Made by a program: the position numbers and the translations under genes. This document shows positions 37,024 through 46,685 of a DNA stretch of 64,000 nucleotides, in pieces. Origin of the DNA: Neisseria arctica (lineage in GTDB: Bacteria > Pseudomonadota > Gammaproteobacteria > Burkholderiales > Neisseriaceae); NCBI RefSeq assembly GCF_022870905.1, contig NZ_CP091510.1, positions 1,364,001-1,428,000 of the forward strand. Direction: 5' to 3'. The notes below the pieces were generated by a model that was not told the origin of the DNA, did not search any database, and worked only from the letters and a program-made list of their open reading frames with translations. How positions within the stretch are numbered: position 1 is the stretch's first letter; every line of letters begins with the position of its first letter.

Positions 37024-37224
37024 GAATCATTACCAGTGGAAATGAAGGGCAGATTATACGGCGTATTCTTTACCTGTGCAATCCTAATACTTCGACCTGC
37101 ACAGAAAGATATTTTCGTAGCATGATCATTAGCAAATAAGAAATTTCCGAAGTACGCCATTTTCCCAAATATGGCAGCTCATAAACAGCCCAAAACTATA
37201 TTGCTTGGAAATAAAAACCGCAAA

Positions 37225-37266
37225 GACCGTCTGAAAAGAATCAAACCAACCATTTTCAGACGGCCT
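37225..37266 (-). terminator. DUS hairpin downstream of the Dcu gene
   Basis: GACCGTCTGAAAA (one mismatch to AG-DUS) pairs with TTTTCAGACGGC; a 15-base loop lies between. Confidence 0.6.
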
Positions 37267-37286
37267 TTTAATAGTAATCGTATTGA

Positions 37287-38627
37287 TTACAACACCAAAG
37301 GTGCCAGCAAAAAGCCTAGCGCAACGGCAAAAACAATGGCTAAAATGCCTGGAATCAAAAACGAATGGTTGAATACAAACCGCCCGATACGTGTACTGCC
37401 GGTATCATCCATCTGCACTGCCCCAAGCAATGTCGGATAAGTAGGCAAAACAAACAGAGCCGATACGGCGGCAAAACTGGCAACTAAAATATAAACCTGT
37501 CCATTGTTTTCAGGCGTAATGCCCAAAGCCAAAATAACCGCCGGTATAATTGCCTTAGCGGTTGCGGCCTGTGAGTACAAGAGCATACTGGCAAAAAACA
37601 AAGCCACAGCCAACAGCCACGGATAGCTGCCCACAAGCTCCGAGGCCGTTTCTTTAACAGCATCCAAATGGCCGCTCACGAAAGTATCACCTAACCATGC
37701 CACCCCCAAAACACAGATACAGGCTGCCATCCCCGATTTAAATGTACTCATCTCCAGCAGTTTGCCCGTATCCAATTTACAGCTCATCACAACCAATGTT
37801 GCAATAATCATCATAAAGCTGATAATCGCTCCGTCACGCGGCAGCACCGGTTTTTCTATCAAACCCACCGCAGGAGAAATAGCACAAGCATACATAACCA
37901 CGGCAACTACGCCACCGAAAAAGATCCACACGGATTTGCGGGCGCCTGCCGGTAATGGCAATCGCTCCCCCGGTATATTATTTTCCTGAATCAAACCGGC
38001 AGCCAAACGCTGCTGATAAGCCTTACTCTGAGACAAATCTAGATTGCCGAACAAATTAATCAGCAATGCCACCAACATACAGGCTGCATAAGTCGTTACC
38101 AGCCATATCAATAACAGCTTGGGATAACTTACTCCCAACGGTTCAAGTACACCGCTCATAAAAACCACGGCGGCACTTACAGGCGAAGCCGTAATCGCAA
38201 TCTGAGAGGCTACGACAGCAATACTCAAAGGCGCACAGGGGCGGATATTTTCTCCTTTGGCCACTTCCACTATAACGGGCATCATTGAAAAAGCCGTGTG
38301 CCCCGTACCGGCCAGAATAGTCAGAAAATAAGTAACCGTAGGCGCTAAGAAATTAATATTTTTGGGATTCTTACGTAAAATGCGCTCTGCCGAACGTACC
38401 AAGTAATCCAGCCCTCCTGCAAGCTGCAAGGCGGCGATTGCTGAAATAACCGACATAATAATTAAAATTACATCATACGGAACCTTACCCGGCTCCATTC
38501 CCAAAGCCAAAGCCAATACAGCTACGCCTAAACCGCCGGTATAACCGATCGCCAAGCCCCCCAGCCTAACACCTAAAAAGATTGCCGCCAGCAATACTGC
38601 CAGCTGTAAACATACAGAAAAATCCAT
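37287..38627 (-). CDS. Dcu-family anaerobic C4-dicarboxylate transporter
   Basis: Inner-membrane exchanger for fumarate, succinate, malate and aspartate used under low oxygen. About ten to twelve hydrophobic segments. Family blocks are visible: FLTILAGTGHTAFSMMPVI and SIAVVASQIAITASPVSAA near residues 100-160, and a conserved FVLPTYPT near residue 395. Length 446 matches DcuA/DcuB. The two cannot be separated with confidence from sequence alone. Single-gene unit with tRNA-Ser behind it and an AT-rich upstream region. Confidence 0.9.
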   Translation of the reverse strand: MDFSVCLQLAVLLAAIFLGVRLGGLAIGYTGGLGVAVLALALGMEPGKVPYDVILIIMSVISAIAALQLAGGLDYLVRSAERILRKNPKNINFLAPTVTYFLTILAGTGHTAFSMMPVIVEVAKGENIRPCAPLSIAVVASQIAITASPVSAAVVFMSGVLEPLGVSYPKLLLIWLVTTYAACMLVALLINLFGNLDLSQSKAYQQRLAAGLIQENNIPGERLPLPAGARKSVWIFFGGVVAVVMYACAISPAVGLIEKPVLPRDGAIISFMMIIATLVVMSCKLDTGKLLEMSTFKSGMAACICVLGVAWLGDTFVSGHLDAVKETASELVGSYPWLLAVALFFASMLLYSQAATAKAIIPAVILALGITPENNGQVYILVASFAAVSALFVLPTYPTLLGAVQMDDTGSTRIGRFVFNHSFLIPGILAIVFAVALGFLLAPLVL

Positions 38628-38984
38628 GATTCACCCGAATCGTTAACCAAATCAAATAAGGATTATTTGTAACATAATTTCATGAAATCTTAAATGGTTT
38701 TTAATTAAAATACATTCCGCAGCGTGCTAAATTGGAAAATATTTAACTTTAATCAATAAAATAATTCAACAATGAAAAATGAATATGAAAATCATCACAA
38801 AATAAATGTAATTAAATTAAATTTTTTGAAATAAAAAAATTCATACATAAAAAAACATTACAAAAAAGCAAAAGCCGTCTAAAAATACTTTTTCAGACGG
38901 CTTTAATAAATTTAACCACAATAACGATATTAAGTATAATTACTACTTTGAAAGTATTACTTTATAAAAATATATAGGCTATCT
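38628..38984. other. AT-rich intergenic region between Dcu and NERD genes
   Basis: About 357 bases, strongly AT-rich, with divergent promoters expected but no clear consensus pair. Its only structure is an imperfect DUS hairpin at 38873-38902 (one arm is GCCGTCTAAAA, mismatched to the uptake consensus). Confidence 0.55.
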
Positions 38985-39997
38985 ATGATTATCAAACATG
39001 CAGAAGGCCGAAGCAATGACTTAGAAGTGCTCAACCAGCTTTTGGCATTACCACATATTAATCAAGAAACCAAAACTAAATCAAGCGGGAAATCCGAAAT
39101 ATTCAATCCGGTTTAAAGGGAGAAGAAGAAGCTTCATACCAAATCGATTTCCATTACGGAAACTCCCCCCGCTGGATGGTTATTCACGATCTTCGGCTAG
39201 AACACAACGGCCATACCGCACAAATCAATCATTTACTTATCAATCGGTTTCTTGAAGTATATGTATGTGAAAGCAAACGCTTTCACGAAGGAATTTCTAT
39301 TAACGAACATGGGGAATTCTCTGCCTTTTACCAAGGGCGCGCTTATGGCATTCCATCTCCTATTGAGCAGAATAACCGTCATATCACATTATTACAGCGT
39401 TTTTTTGATGCGGATGAAACCATTTTACCAGCACGATTGGGATTAAAAATCAAACCCAAATTATTCAGCTTAATTTTAGTTGCCAACTCTGCCAGAATTT
39501 CACGCCCTAAAAATCACAAAAATATTCCCGGATTAGACAGAATTATTAAAAATGAACAGGTAGTGAAAAAAATAGAACAAGACATAGCCAAAGAAAATAT
39601 CTTTAGTGTAACGTCATCCATAGCAAAATTGATTTCCAGCGATAGTTTACAAGCTTTCGCCGAAGCTTTAGCAGCTTTACACCAACCTCTAACGATAGAT
39701 TGGAAAGCTCGATTCGGCATCGATGACATTTCTACAGAAGCTCAAACTATAAATACTGTTGAACCATCTGCTCCACCTCCTGTTTTACAGGCTATACCTG
39801 AAACACAGGTAACCGAAGAAGCAAGCAAAAAAGAAGAATCTAAATCTTCAGAGGAGTCCTCACGCCGCCCTACCCGCCTGTTTTGCGCATCATGCAGAAA
39901 AACGGTAACACCAAATATTGCCAAATTTTGCTGGAATAATACCAAACGCTTTAACGGTAAAGTTTACTGTTTTCAATGCCAAAAAAATATGCAATAA
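38985..39997 (+). pseudogene. NERD-domain protein, frameshifted
   Basis: Nuclease-related (NERD) domain protein broken by one missing base near 39080. The first part reads MIIKHAEGRSNDLEVLNQLL from 38985 and runs to about KTK at 39080. The frame then shifts by one to IKREIRNIQSGLKGEEEASY, and continues without interruption through MVIHDLRLEHNGHTAQINHL and YVCESKRFHEG, the NERD core, to 39997. The missing base is probably one A in CTAAATCA. A C-terminal zinc ribbon (CASC...CFQC) follows a charged linker. An ATG at 39176 could still yield a truncated 273-residue product. Confidence 0.8.
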
Positions 39998-40089
39998 AAC
40001 AATGATTCTGCCACCTATTATTAATAGTAAACCGGATATCAGCCTTACCTTGTAAATAACATCAAATTTTTTTGCCAAATTAAAAATAC

Positions 40090-40116
40090 GCCGTCTGAAA
40101 ATTAGTTTCAGACGGC
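40090..40116. terminator. Inverted DUS hairpin between NERD gene and uppP
   Basis: GCCGTCTGAAA/TTTCAGACGGC with a 5-base loop followed by ATATTTTTAA. Convergent terminator. Confidence 0.8.
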
Positions 40117-40143
40117 ATATTTTTAATTCCAAATAAAATTATT

Positions 40144-40965
40144 TTAATTCCAATTTACCCAACCCATGGCCCAAGTCAGCAGAATCAAGCCGCCGAAAAT
40201 AATACGGTAATAAGCAAACGGTACATAGTTTTTCGTTGCCAAGAATTTCAAAAGCGCTTTTACAGCCAGCAAACCGGAAACAAATGCAGCTACAAAACCG
40301 ACCGAAATCAAACCGATATCTTGCGCACTGAAAAGTTTGTAATGCTTCAATACATCATAAACTGTAGCAGCAATCATCACAGGCACTGCTAAAAAGAAAG
40401 AAAATTCCGTTGCCACTTTACGTTCCAAACCCCAGATCATGCCCCCCATAATCGTACTGCCGGAACGTGAAGTCCCAGGTACCAAGGCTAAAATCTGGGC
40501 TAATCCGACCACCAAAGCATCACGCACACGCATATCATCTACGCTGGTTACTTTCGCAGTCTGTTTAACCGCACGCTTTTCCACCCAAAGAATAACCAAG
40601 CCCCCTAATACCAACATCGTTGCCACGCTAATTGGGTTAAACAGCACTTCTTTAATTTGTTTGCTGAACAAAAAGCCGACTACGGCAGCCGGAATAAATG
40701 CCACAATCAGATTTAAAACAAAACGGTTTACTTTATTGTCGCGCCCGATATTGGTAAGAACATGGGTAAAACGCTGGCGGTATTCGAAAATAACAGCCAA
40801 AACGGCCCCGAGCTGGATTGCAATTTCGAATACTTTTCCATTGCTGTGAAAATCTAACAAACTACCGAATACAATCAAATGTCCTGTACTGGAAATCGGC
40901 AGAAATTCCGTAAGACCTTCAACGATACCTAGTATTAATGCCTTAAATAACAATAAAATATCCAT
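40144..40965 (-). CDS. uppP: Undecaprenyl-diphosphatase
   Basis: Recycles the cell-wall lipid carrier by dephosphorylating undecaprenyl diphosphate at the inner membrane; overexpression gives bacitracin resistance (BacA). Catalytic blocks: [14 protein letters not shown] at the N-terminus and [15 protein letters not shown] near residue 170. About eight hydrophobic segments. ATG at 40965 ([13 protein letters not shown]) is chosen over a TTG four codons upstream. Length 273 fits the family. Confidence 0.95.
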   Translation of the reverse strand: MDILLLFKALILGIVEGLTEFLPISSTGHLIVFGSLLDFHSNGKVFEIAIQLGAVLAVIFEYRQRFTHVLTNIGRDNKVNRFVLNLIVAFIPAAVVGFLFSKQIKEVLFNPISVATMLVLGGLVILWVEKRAVKQTAKVTSVDDMRVRDALVVGLAQILALVPGTSRSGSTIMGGMIWGLERKVATEFSFFLAVPVMIAATVYDVLKHYKLFSAQDIGLISVGFVAAFVSGLLAVKALLKFLATKNYVPFAYYRIIFGGLILLTWAMGWVNWN

Positions 40966-41210
40966 AAATTCTTTCAATTAATATAAGAATCTGCCTCTAA
41001 AATACCATGCCATAAACAATTCTCTATGTATGATCCCAAATACATTATTTCAGTTTCATATGCAAACTATAAATCCATAAGCATTCGGTATATATCTGTT
41101 TTATATCAATATATATTTTCAGACGGCATCTAACCTTATCAGAATCTGAAAAAGTAGTTTTCCATAACAAAGAAATAGTTAAGCAATACCCAACCGGGCA
41201 TGAAAAATTT

Positions 41211-41236
41211 CAGGCAGCCTGTCTATAGGCTGCCTG
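41211..41236 (-). terminator. dsbA terminator built from Simonsiella-type DUS
   Basis: CAGGCAGCCT and AGGCTGCCTG arms with a 6-base loop. The uptake-like 12-mer here reads AGGCTGCCTGAA on the minus strand (41209-41220), not the AG-DUS found at most other terminators of this window. Confidence 0.75.
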
Positions 41237-41251
41237 TAACCAATACCTGTA

Positions 41252-41959
41252 TTAATGATTTGCTATTTTAGCCAATGCAGCACCTTTACTTTTCAGTGAA
41301 GGTTTTGCAGCCGGTGCCTTCATGCCGCGCTCGTTACGCACCTTATCAACCAAAGCATCAATAACGGCCATGCCGGCATTCCAATCTCCGCTAAACTGCA
41401 CTTGATACTTACCGCCAACCACAACAGTAGGCGTGCCGCTGATTTGATAAGTATTAGTCATTTCTTCCATTTTTTTGGCTTGGGCCTGATTGCCAAACGA
41501 ATCGTATGCAGCAATCAGTTTTTGTCCGTCAAAACTTTTCTGTTGGGCAGCCCATGCTTTGAAAGTGGCCGGATCTTCCAATTTGAGTTTTTGGTTATAT
41601 ACGGCTTCAAAGACTGCCGGATTAGCCTGATATTTCAGACCGGATTGGTTAACGGCTGCAGCCACACGAGCCAATCCGAGCATTTCAGGTTGCCAAACAA
41701 CATGCTGTGTTCGCAAGTAGGTATCTGACGGAAAATTACGCGCATGCTTCAGTAAAACAGGGTCAAGATGATAACAATGCACACAAAAGTACCCGAAAAA
41801 TTCAAGTACCTCGATTTTATTCGCCTGCTCCTGAGGAATAGGCTTTGGCAAAACGGTATAATCTTTGCCTTCTACCGGTGCCGCTCCGGCTTGGGCAGCA
41901 AAACCGGCAGCCAATACGGCAGCCAATACGGCAGCCAAAATAGCAGATTTAAACTTCAT
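41252..41959 (-). CDS. dsbA: Thiol:disulfide interchange protein DsbA
   Basis: Periplasmic oxidase that introduces disulfides into exported proteins. Signal peptide in residues 1-27 with no lipobox cysteine, so a soluble DsbA3-like form rather than a lipoprotein DsbA1/A2 form is suggested. Thioredoxin-fold active site FFGYFCVHCYHLDP (CVHC). The cis-proline region SGTPTVVVGGKY is seen near residue 175. Length 235 with a basic C-terminal tail. The signal peptide contains a 12-bp tandem repeat in its DNA. Confidence 0.92.
   Translation of the reverse strand: MKFKSAILAAVLAAVLAAGFAAQAGAAPVEGKDYTVLPKPIPQEQANKIEVLEFFGYFCVHCYHLDPVLLKHARNFPSDTYLRTQHVVWQPEMLGLARVAAAVNQSGLKYQANPAVFEAVYNQKLKLEDPATFKAWAAQQKSFDGQKLIAAYDSFGNQAQAKKMEEMTNTYQISGTPTVVVGGKYQVQFSGDWNAGMAVIDALVDKVRNERGMKAPAAKPSLKSKGAALAKIANH
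41906..41940. repeat. 12-bp tandem repeat in dsbA signal peptide
   Basis: GGCAGCCAATAC occurs twice in perfect tandem, followed by a partial third unit. On the coding strand each unit adds four residues (AAVL) to the hydrophobic core, so unit number can vary without breaking the frame. Confidence 0.85.
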
Positions 41960-42143
41960 TTTTCATCCTTATCATCATGCGGTTGAAACAGGCGTATATC
42001 ACTAAAATATAGGATTTTATCCCATCAACCAAAATATATTACTGCTTTTATTACTTCAAAAAATTAAATACAAGGCCGCCTGAAAAGTCATTATGATTTG
42101 ATCAATATTGGTACGACTATCAATGATCAACCCTCTTGATATT

Positions 42144-42914
42144 TTATTTAGCGGTACGAGAAAAACTATCGACACCGTTTTGACGTAACGTATTCTGTAC
42201 CCTTGCTGCCTCGGCTTGGCTCAAACGGCCGCTCTGTACACGATAAACAGTTTTGCCGTTAACCGTACCTTGGACAATACTTGCACTAACACCCATCATT
42301 GCCAGCTTCGCACGTTGCGCCTCGGCCGCAGCTTGGTTGTTAAAAGAGCCCATCTGCACAATCACACGATTACCTGTACCTGATTGATCTGCACTCGGTT
42401 TTTTAACCTGAGCCTGAGCATCTTTGCGTGCCTTTTCAATACTGCCACTGTTTAAAATTTGCTCAGGCGTCGGTTTGGTTTCTGCTTTTTTCTCTACTTT
42501 TTCAGCTTGCTTTTTAGGCTCCGCTTTTACCGTATCCCTTACCGTTTTTTCGGTTTTAGGTTTAGTAGTTCCGGTAGGTTTAGACGGAGACACAGCTATC
42601 GGCTTATCTTCTTGTTTAGTTATGTCGGTAGTGTCGGACGCGGCTTGCTCTTCGATAAATTGCCCCAATACATCCTCTTCGGGTTCGCTAGCTGACCATC
42701 CTCCGCTCGCAGGTAACTCGGGAATAGAAGCCGGCGCGTCTTTCGGGGTTAATACCTCCGGCACCGGCGGTGCGGCCGGACGCTCCGGCTCTTTGAATGT
42801 TTTTTTATTGCTCTGATTCAGAAAAAACAAAATACCGGCAATCACCACCGTGGCCAGTAATAAGCCCAACATAAAGCCGGAAAGGCCCTTACCGTATTGT
42901 TTTTTTGCACTCAT
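42144..42914 (-). CDS. SPOR-domain cell-division-type protein
   Basis: Bitopic membrane protein of the FtsN/DedD type that binds denuded peptidoglycan at the septum. Layout: short cytoplasmic tail, one transmembrane helix (residues 12-33, GFMLGLLLATVVIAGILFFL), a long periplasmic Pro/Glu/Lys-rich linker, and a C-terminal SPOR domain beginning VIVQMGSFNNQAAAEAQRAK near residue 180. The start ATG at 42914 follows AAGG and gives a normal N-terminus. The neisserial counterpart has been called Tpc (tetrapac protein), but this assignment is by resemblance. Confidence 0.82.
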   Translation of the reverse strand: MSAKKQYGKGLSGFMLGLLLATVVIAGILFFLNQSNKKTFKEPERPAAPPVPEVLTPKDAPASIPELPASGGWSASEPEEDVLGQFIEEQAASDTTDITKQEDKPIAVSPSKPTGTTKPKTEKTVRDTVKAEPKKQAEKVEKKAETKPTPEQILNSGSIEKARKDAQAQVKKPSADQSGTGNRVIVQMGSFNNQAAAEAQRAKLAMMGVSASIVQGTVNGKTVYRVQSGRLSQAEAARVQNTLRQNGVDSFSRTAK

Positions 42915-43012
42915 AAAATACCTTAAAATGAAATAATTCCAGCCAGCCACTTTCAGACGGCTGCTCATAAAAATCTATTCTAACAAATTATCCGTACGGC
43001 TGCAGAGTACCC

Positions 43013-44509
43013 TTACAAAGCTCTACGGAAACTTACTGCCCGTAACACATGCGAACGCAATACTTGTTCATCACCGGCTAAATCGGCCAAGGTTCGTGCC
43101 ACCCTCAGGATACGATGATAACTTCGGGCAGAAAGTGATAATTTTTCCAACAGTTCACCCAATGTTTTTTTAGCCTCTTCATTGACTGCCGCAATACTAT
43201 CCAATTCCGTAACACTCAAGCGGGCATTAATTTTCCCCTGACGCTCATACTGTCTGCAACGAGCTTTCTCTACTCTAGCCAGCACCACTGTGCTGGATTC
43301 CCCGGCTTCATGACCACTTAATTCGGCAGCAGATAAAGCTGGCACTTCAATAGTTAAATCAATACGGTCAAGCAGCGGCCCGGAAATTTTACCTCGGTAA
43401 CGTGCAATACTGTCGGGGGTACAACGGCAAGGTTTGGCCGGGTGACCGAGATAGCCGCAAGGGCAAGGATTCATAGCTGCCACCAATTGGAAATTGGCCG
43501 GATACACAGCCTGACGGGCAGCGCGGGAAATATGGATTTCTCCGCTTTCTAGCGGTTCGCGTAAAACTTCTAAAACTTTACGGTCAAACTCAGGCAGTTC
43601 ATCTAAAAACAACACGCCGTTATGTGCCAAAGAAATCTCACCCGGGCGGGGATCAGAGCCACCGCCAACCAAAGCCGGGGCGCTAGATGTATGGTGTGGC
43701 GATCTAAACGGGCGGTTGCGGCTTAGGTCTTGATTATATTGCGGTAACAGAGAACGTAATGCCCATACGGAAATCAGTTCTTCTTCCGTCAACGGGGGTA
43801 AAATACCCGGTAAGCGCTGGGCCAGCATAGATTTACCGGTTCCCGGCGGCCCTACCATCAATAAACTATGCCCACCGGCCGCAGCAATTTCCAAGGCCAA
43901 ACGGGCAGTGTATTGGCCTTTTACGTCTTGTAAATCAGGTAATGCCAAAGCTTCAGACGGCATCTCCTTTATTACCGGCACATTTTGCTGCAAAGGTGCT
44001 ATTCCGTTCAAATGAGCCGCCACTTCTGCCAAACTGCCGGCTCCGAATACCGTTATTTCCCTCATAACCGCGGCTTGGGTAGCATTTTCCTGCGGCAATA
44101 CGAATGCACGCCCAGCCTGCATACCCTGCCAAGCCATGGCCAATGCACCGCGCACAGGGCGTAAAACACCCGACAAGGCCAATTCACCGGCAAATTCATA
44201 TTTGTCCAATCGGTCTGCCACAATCTGCCCCGAAGCAGCCAAAATACCCAATGCAATCGGCAAATCGAAACGCCCCGATTCTTTAGGCAAATCCGCGGGA
44301 GCTAAATTGACGGTAATTTTTTTGGCGGGAAAATCAAAGCCGCTTTGTAAGATAGCAGCACGCACGCGGTCACGGCTTTCCTTTACTTCGGTATCCGGTA
44401 GGCCGACAATATTAAATGCAGGCAACCCGTTGGCTAAGTGTGCTTCCACTTCTACCAACGGTGCCTGCATTCCGCTAAGAGCGCGGCTGTAGATTACGGC
44501 TAAAGACAT
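43013..44509 (-). CDS. comM: YifB/ComM-type Mg-chelatase-related AAA+ ATPase
   Basis: Hexameric helicase that promotes branch migration in natural transformation (ComM). Features: N-terminal ChlI-type domain MSLAVIYSRALSGMQAPLVE, Walker A GPPGTGKSM near residue 220, a conserved HNGVLFLDELPEFDRKVLE block (Walker B), and the zinc-like MNPCPCGYLGHP segment. Length 498 is standard. Relevant here because Neisseria is naturally competent. Terminates close to ubiK. Confidence 0.94.
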   Translation of the reverse strand: MSLAVIYSRALSGMQAPLVEVEAHLANGLPAFNIVGLPDTEVKESRDRVRAAILQSGFDFPAKKITVNLAPADLPKESGRFDLPIALGILAASGQIVADRLDKYEFAGELALSGVLRPVRGALAMAWQGMQAGRAFVLPQENATQAAVMREITVFGAGSLAEVAAHLNGIAPLQQNVPVIKEMPSEALALPDLQDVKGQYTARLALEIAAAGGHSLLMVGPPGTGKSMLAQRLPGILPPLTEEELISVWALRSLLPQYNQDLSRNRPFRSPHHTSSAPALVGGGSDPRPGEISLAHNGVLFLDELPEFDRKVLEVLREPLESGEIHISRAARQAVYPANFQLVAAMNPCPCGYLGHPAKPCRCTPDSIARYRGKISGPLLDRIDLTIEVPALSAAELSGHEAGESSTVVLARVEKARCRQYERQGKINARLSVTELDSIAAVNEEAKKTLGELLEKLSLSARSYHRILRVARTLADLAGDEQVLRSHVLRAVSFRRAL

Positions 44510-44527
44510 AATCCTTCAGACGGCCTG

Positions 44528-44830
44528 TTAGTCTTTTTGCTCCGGAACAGTTTCCACCGCATCCGCATCTTGTACTTCAGGCTGAACATCCGTTTCTTCA
44601 CTTCCGCCTTCCAGTTTGGCCAAACGTGCTTCAAGCTCGGCCAGCTTGGTGCGGGTTTTGATAAGCACTTGCTGTTGGATATCAAATTCTTCGCGGGTTA
44701 CTAAATCCATACGGTTAAACGCGCTGCCCAACATGGCTTTTACGTTTTTTTCAACATCTTTAGCCGGGCTATTGGCAATGGTTTCGCTTAATTTAGCTGA
44801 TACTTCTTCAAAAATTTTCTTACCAATCAT
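44528..44830 (-). CDS. ubiK: Ubiquinone biosynthesis accessory factor UbiK (BMFP family)
   Basis: Small coiled-coil protein of about 100 residues, beginning MIGKKIFEEVSAKLSETI and continuing with a leucine-heptad coiled coil (IKTRTKLAELEARLAKLEGG). UbiK interacts with UbiJ to support aerobic ubiquinone synthesis and binds lipids. The acidic tail is unlike the core. Lies next to comM, a pairing often seen in beta-proteobacteria. Confidence 0.87.
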   Translation of the reverse strand: MIGKKIFEEVSAKLSETIANSPAKDVEKNVKAMLGSAFNRMDLVTREEFDIQQQVLIKTRTKLAELEARLAKLEGGSEETDVQPEVQDADAVETVPEQKD

Positions 44831-44929
44831 GATTCGGCTCCTTATGTTCAGATAAGATGTTTGATGTTGACAGCATTGTATAGCGATTCATGCCGTATGA
44901 AAACCCGCAGAGTGATACAATCCAATTCT

Positions 44930-45376
44930 TTATCGGGCGGTAAAGGCCGCCTGAAACACTTGTTTGCCAATATGAATATCGGCCAAGTAATCATAACGGT
45001 TTTGCACACACACGGGCAGGCGTACCTGCTCAGCCTTCCAAGTACCGCTACCTTGGTGGACCAATTTATAGCGGTTAAATCCCATATCCATACCGCTCAT
45101 CGAAAAGCTGACAAATACTTCTGCAACCTCCTGCGGAACATTTTGTAAAACAATATCAAACGGCCCTTTGGCCTGAATTTCATCACTGAATTTAACTTTC
45201 ACGCCATTGGGGAGTATACAGCCGCGGCTTACATTACATTGTGCTTCGGTAAGCCGTTCAATAGCAGGCTGTTGGTTTTTCCACCATAGCAATGCCACTA
45301 TTTTAACTACGGCAAACACCAGCAATAGGCAAGCAATCCATATTTTTTGTTTCCGGCCTTGCATTCGCATCCTCAT
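44930..45376 (-). CDS. Hypothetical membrane-anchored protein
   Basis: About 148 residues. A short basic N-terminus (MRMRMQGRKQK) precedes one transmembrane helix (residues 12-30, IWIACLLLVFAVVKIVALLW). The periplasmic part is beta-rich, with a conserved-looking pair of cysteines CNVSRGC near residue 45 and a SMSGMDMGFNRYK block resembling the FixH/YtkA fold. The ATG overlaps the mutT stop by four bases (ATGA), so it is coupled to mutT. Function unknown. An upstream extension of the frame overlaps mutT and is rejected. Confidence 0.7.
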   Translation of the reverse strand: MRMRMQGRKQKIWIACLLLVFAVVKIVALLWWKNQQPAIERLTEAQCNVSRGCILPNGVKVKFSDEIQAKGPFDIVLQNVPQEVAEVFVSFSMSGMDMGFNRYKLVHQGSGTWKAEQVRLPVCVQNRYDYLADIHIGKQVFQAAFTAR

Positions 45377-46176
45377 GCTAATTCGGTTTCTTGATTTTCT
45401 ACGACAGCATGCGCTCCCGCTGCCAGCCATTGTGCTGCATACCGTGCGGCTATATACGGTACTGCATAAACCACCAAAGGCTGGGAAACACCCGCCGCCA
45501 ATACTTTATCTACTGCCTGAGCCGCTTCATCATCAGTCACACGCCAAACAATAACATCAGCATCCTGTACTCTGTGCCACTGCTGCTGGTTTTCTACCAA
45601 CACCCATACACTTCGGGCCGCAGGCAAAGTGCCGCGTTTCTGTAATAAAGGCTCGCTAATCAATATATTGGCATGCTCCGCCTCTGCCGCCTCAAAAGGG
45701 ACGACACGGTATTCACCCATACTGTTTTGCCCGTAAAAACCGTTACGCGTATTACCCTGTAAATGCCAAGGCACAGACAGTGCCGCCAATAAGGGGCCGT
45801 TGGCCGGCAGCATGGGAGATACACTGAAATCACCGGCTTTCTGCCACGACCACTTTTGCCCTTCGCGTGCCAGAGGCTCGCCCGACCATTCGTCGGGCCG
45901 TATGCGGAAAAAGCGCAAGTGTACATGAGCATGCTCGTAAGCGTGGATTTTAGTCAGCCACGGCGTAGCATGGTGGATATGGATACCCAATTCTTCCTCG
46001 AACTCACGCTTGAGGGCATCTAATTCGCTTTCAGACGGCTCAACTTTCCCTCCGGCAAACTCCCAATAACCTGCATAAGGTTTACCTTCTGGGCGGGAAC
46101 TGAGTAAATAGTCTCCCTCCCGATTGAGTACGACACCGGCAACAACTCGGATTAACGGGCGCGAATCTTGAATCAT
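45373..46176 (-). CDS. mutT: MutT-type Nudix hydrolase with thiamine-synthase-like C-terminus
   Basis: Residues 1-130 form a Nudix hydrolase with the complete box GGKVEPSESELDALKREF followed by EEELGI, and RVVAGVVLNREGDYLLSSRP upstream; MutT removes 8-oxo-dGTP from the nucleotide pool. Residues 150-267 resemble a degenerate thiamine-phosphate-synthase barrel (ILISEPLLQKRG, DVIVWRVTDDEA, PLVVYAVPY). This two-domain layout is known in many proteobacteria; the second half probably is not an active ThiE. First gene of a unit with the membrane-anchored protein at 44930. Confidence 0.88.
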   Translation of the reverse strand: MIQDSRPLIRVVAGVVLNREGDYLLSSRPEGKPYAGYWEFAGGKVEPSESELDALKREFEEELGIHIHHATPWLTKIHAYEHAHVHLRFFRIRPDEWSGEPLAREGQKWSWQKAGDFSVSPMLPANGPLLAALSVPWHLQGNTRNGFYGQNSMGEYRVVPFEAAEAEHANILISEPLLQKRGTLPAARSVWVLVENQQQWHRVQDADVIVWRVTDDEAAQAVDKVLAAGVSQPLVVYAVPYIAARYAAQWLAAGAHAVVENQETELA

Positions 46177-46211
46177 TTTTACTTTCTATCTAAGAGCTTT
46201 CCCAAACAATA

Positions 46212-46589
46212 TTATTTTTCAGCCACGGCAAAAGCCATCACTACTTCCTCTTCGTCGCTCATACTTAAATGAATTCGCTTAATGCCCTTTTGCTTTAACC
46301 AAGCTTGCAGCTCTCCCGAACAAATAAACTCAGGTTTACCTAATTCGTCATGCCCGACACTGATATTATGAAAAATCACCGGTGCGCGGATACCTGTACC
46401 CACCGCTTTGGCAAACGCTTCTTTAGCGGCAAAACGTTTGGCCAATAATTTGACAGGCTCGGCCACGCCCGGCCAATCATGCATTTCCACTTGGCTTAAA
46501 ATACGCTCGGCAAAAGTTTGCCCATATTTTTTATACAATTTTTCAATGCGCTTTACATCAACAATATCTGTACCGATTCCGTATATCAT
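46212..46589 (-). CDS. acpS: Holo-[acyl-carrier-protein] synthase
   Basis: Transfers 4'-phosphopantetheine from coenzyme A to acyl carrier protein. Family blocks: YGIGTDIVDVKRIEKL at the N-terminus (metal-binding D) and KRFAAKEAFAKAVGTGI near residue 50. The C-terminus ends HLSMSDEEEVVMAFAVAE. Length 125 is standard. It lies in the leftward recO-pdxJ-acpS-mutT cluster, the usual order in beta-proteobacteria. Confidence 0.95.
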   Translation of the reverse strand: MIYGIGTDIVDVKRIEKLYKKYGQTFAERILSQVEMHDWPGVAEPVKLLAKRFAAKEAFAKAVGTGIRAPVIFHNISVGHDELGKPEFICSGELQAWLKQKGIKRIHLSMSDEEEVVMAFAVAEK

Positions 46590-46685
46590 GCATTCTCTCC
46601 AAATGAACTCAGACGGCCTTCATACCGCTATAATATACAGTTAAGCCGTATCCGTAAAAACTATCCGCCCGATTATGTGTATTTA

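Noticed and set aside
37171..37440. 89-codon plus-strand frame over the Dcu 3' end
   Set aside because: Overlaps the Dcu gene antisense and a DUS hairpin; no motif.
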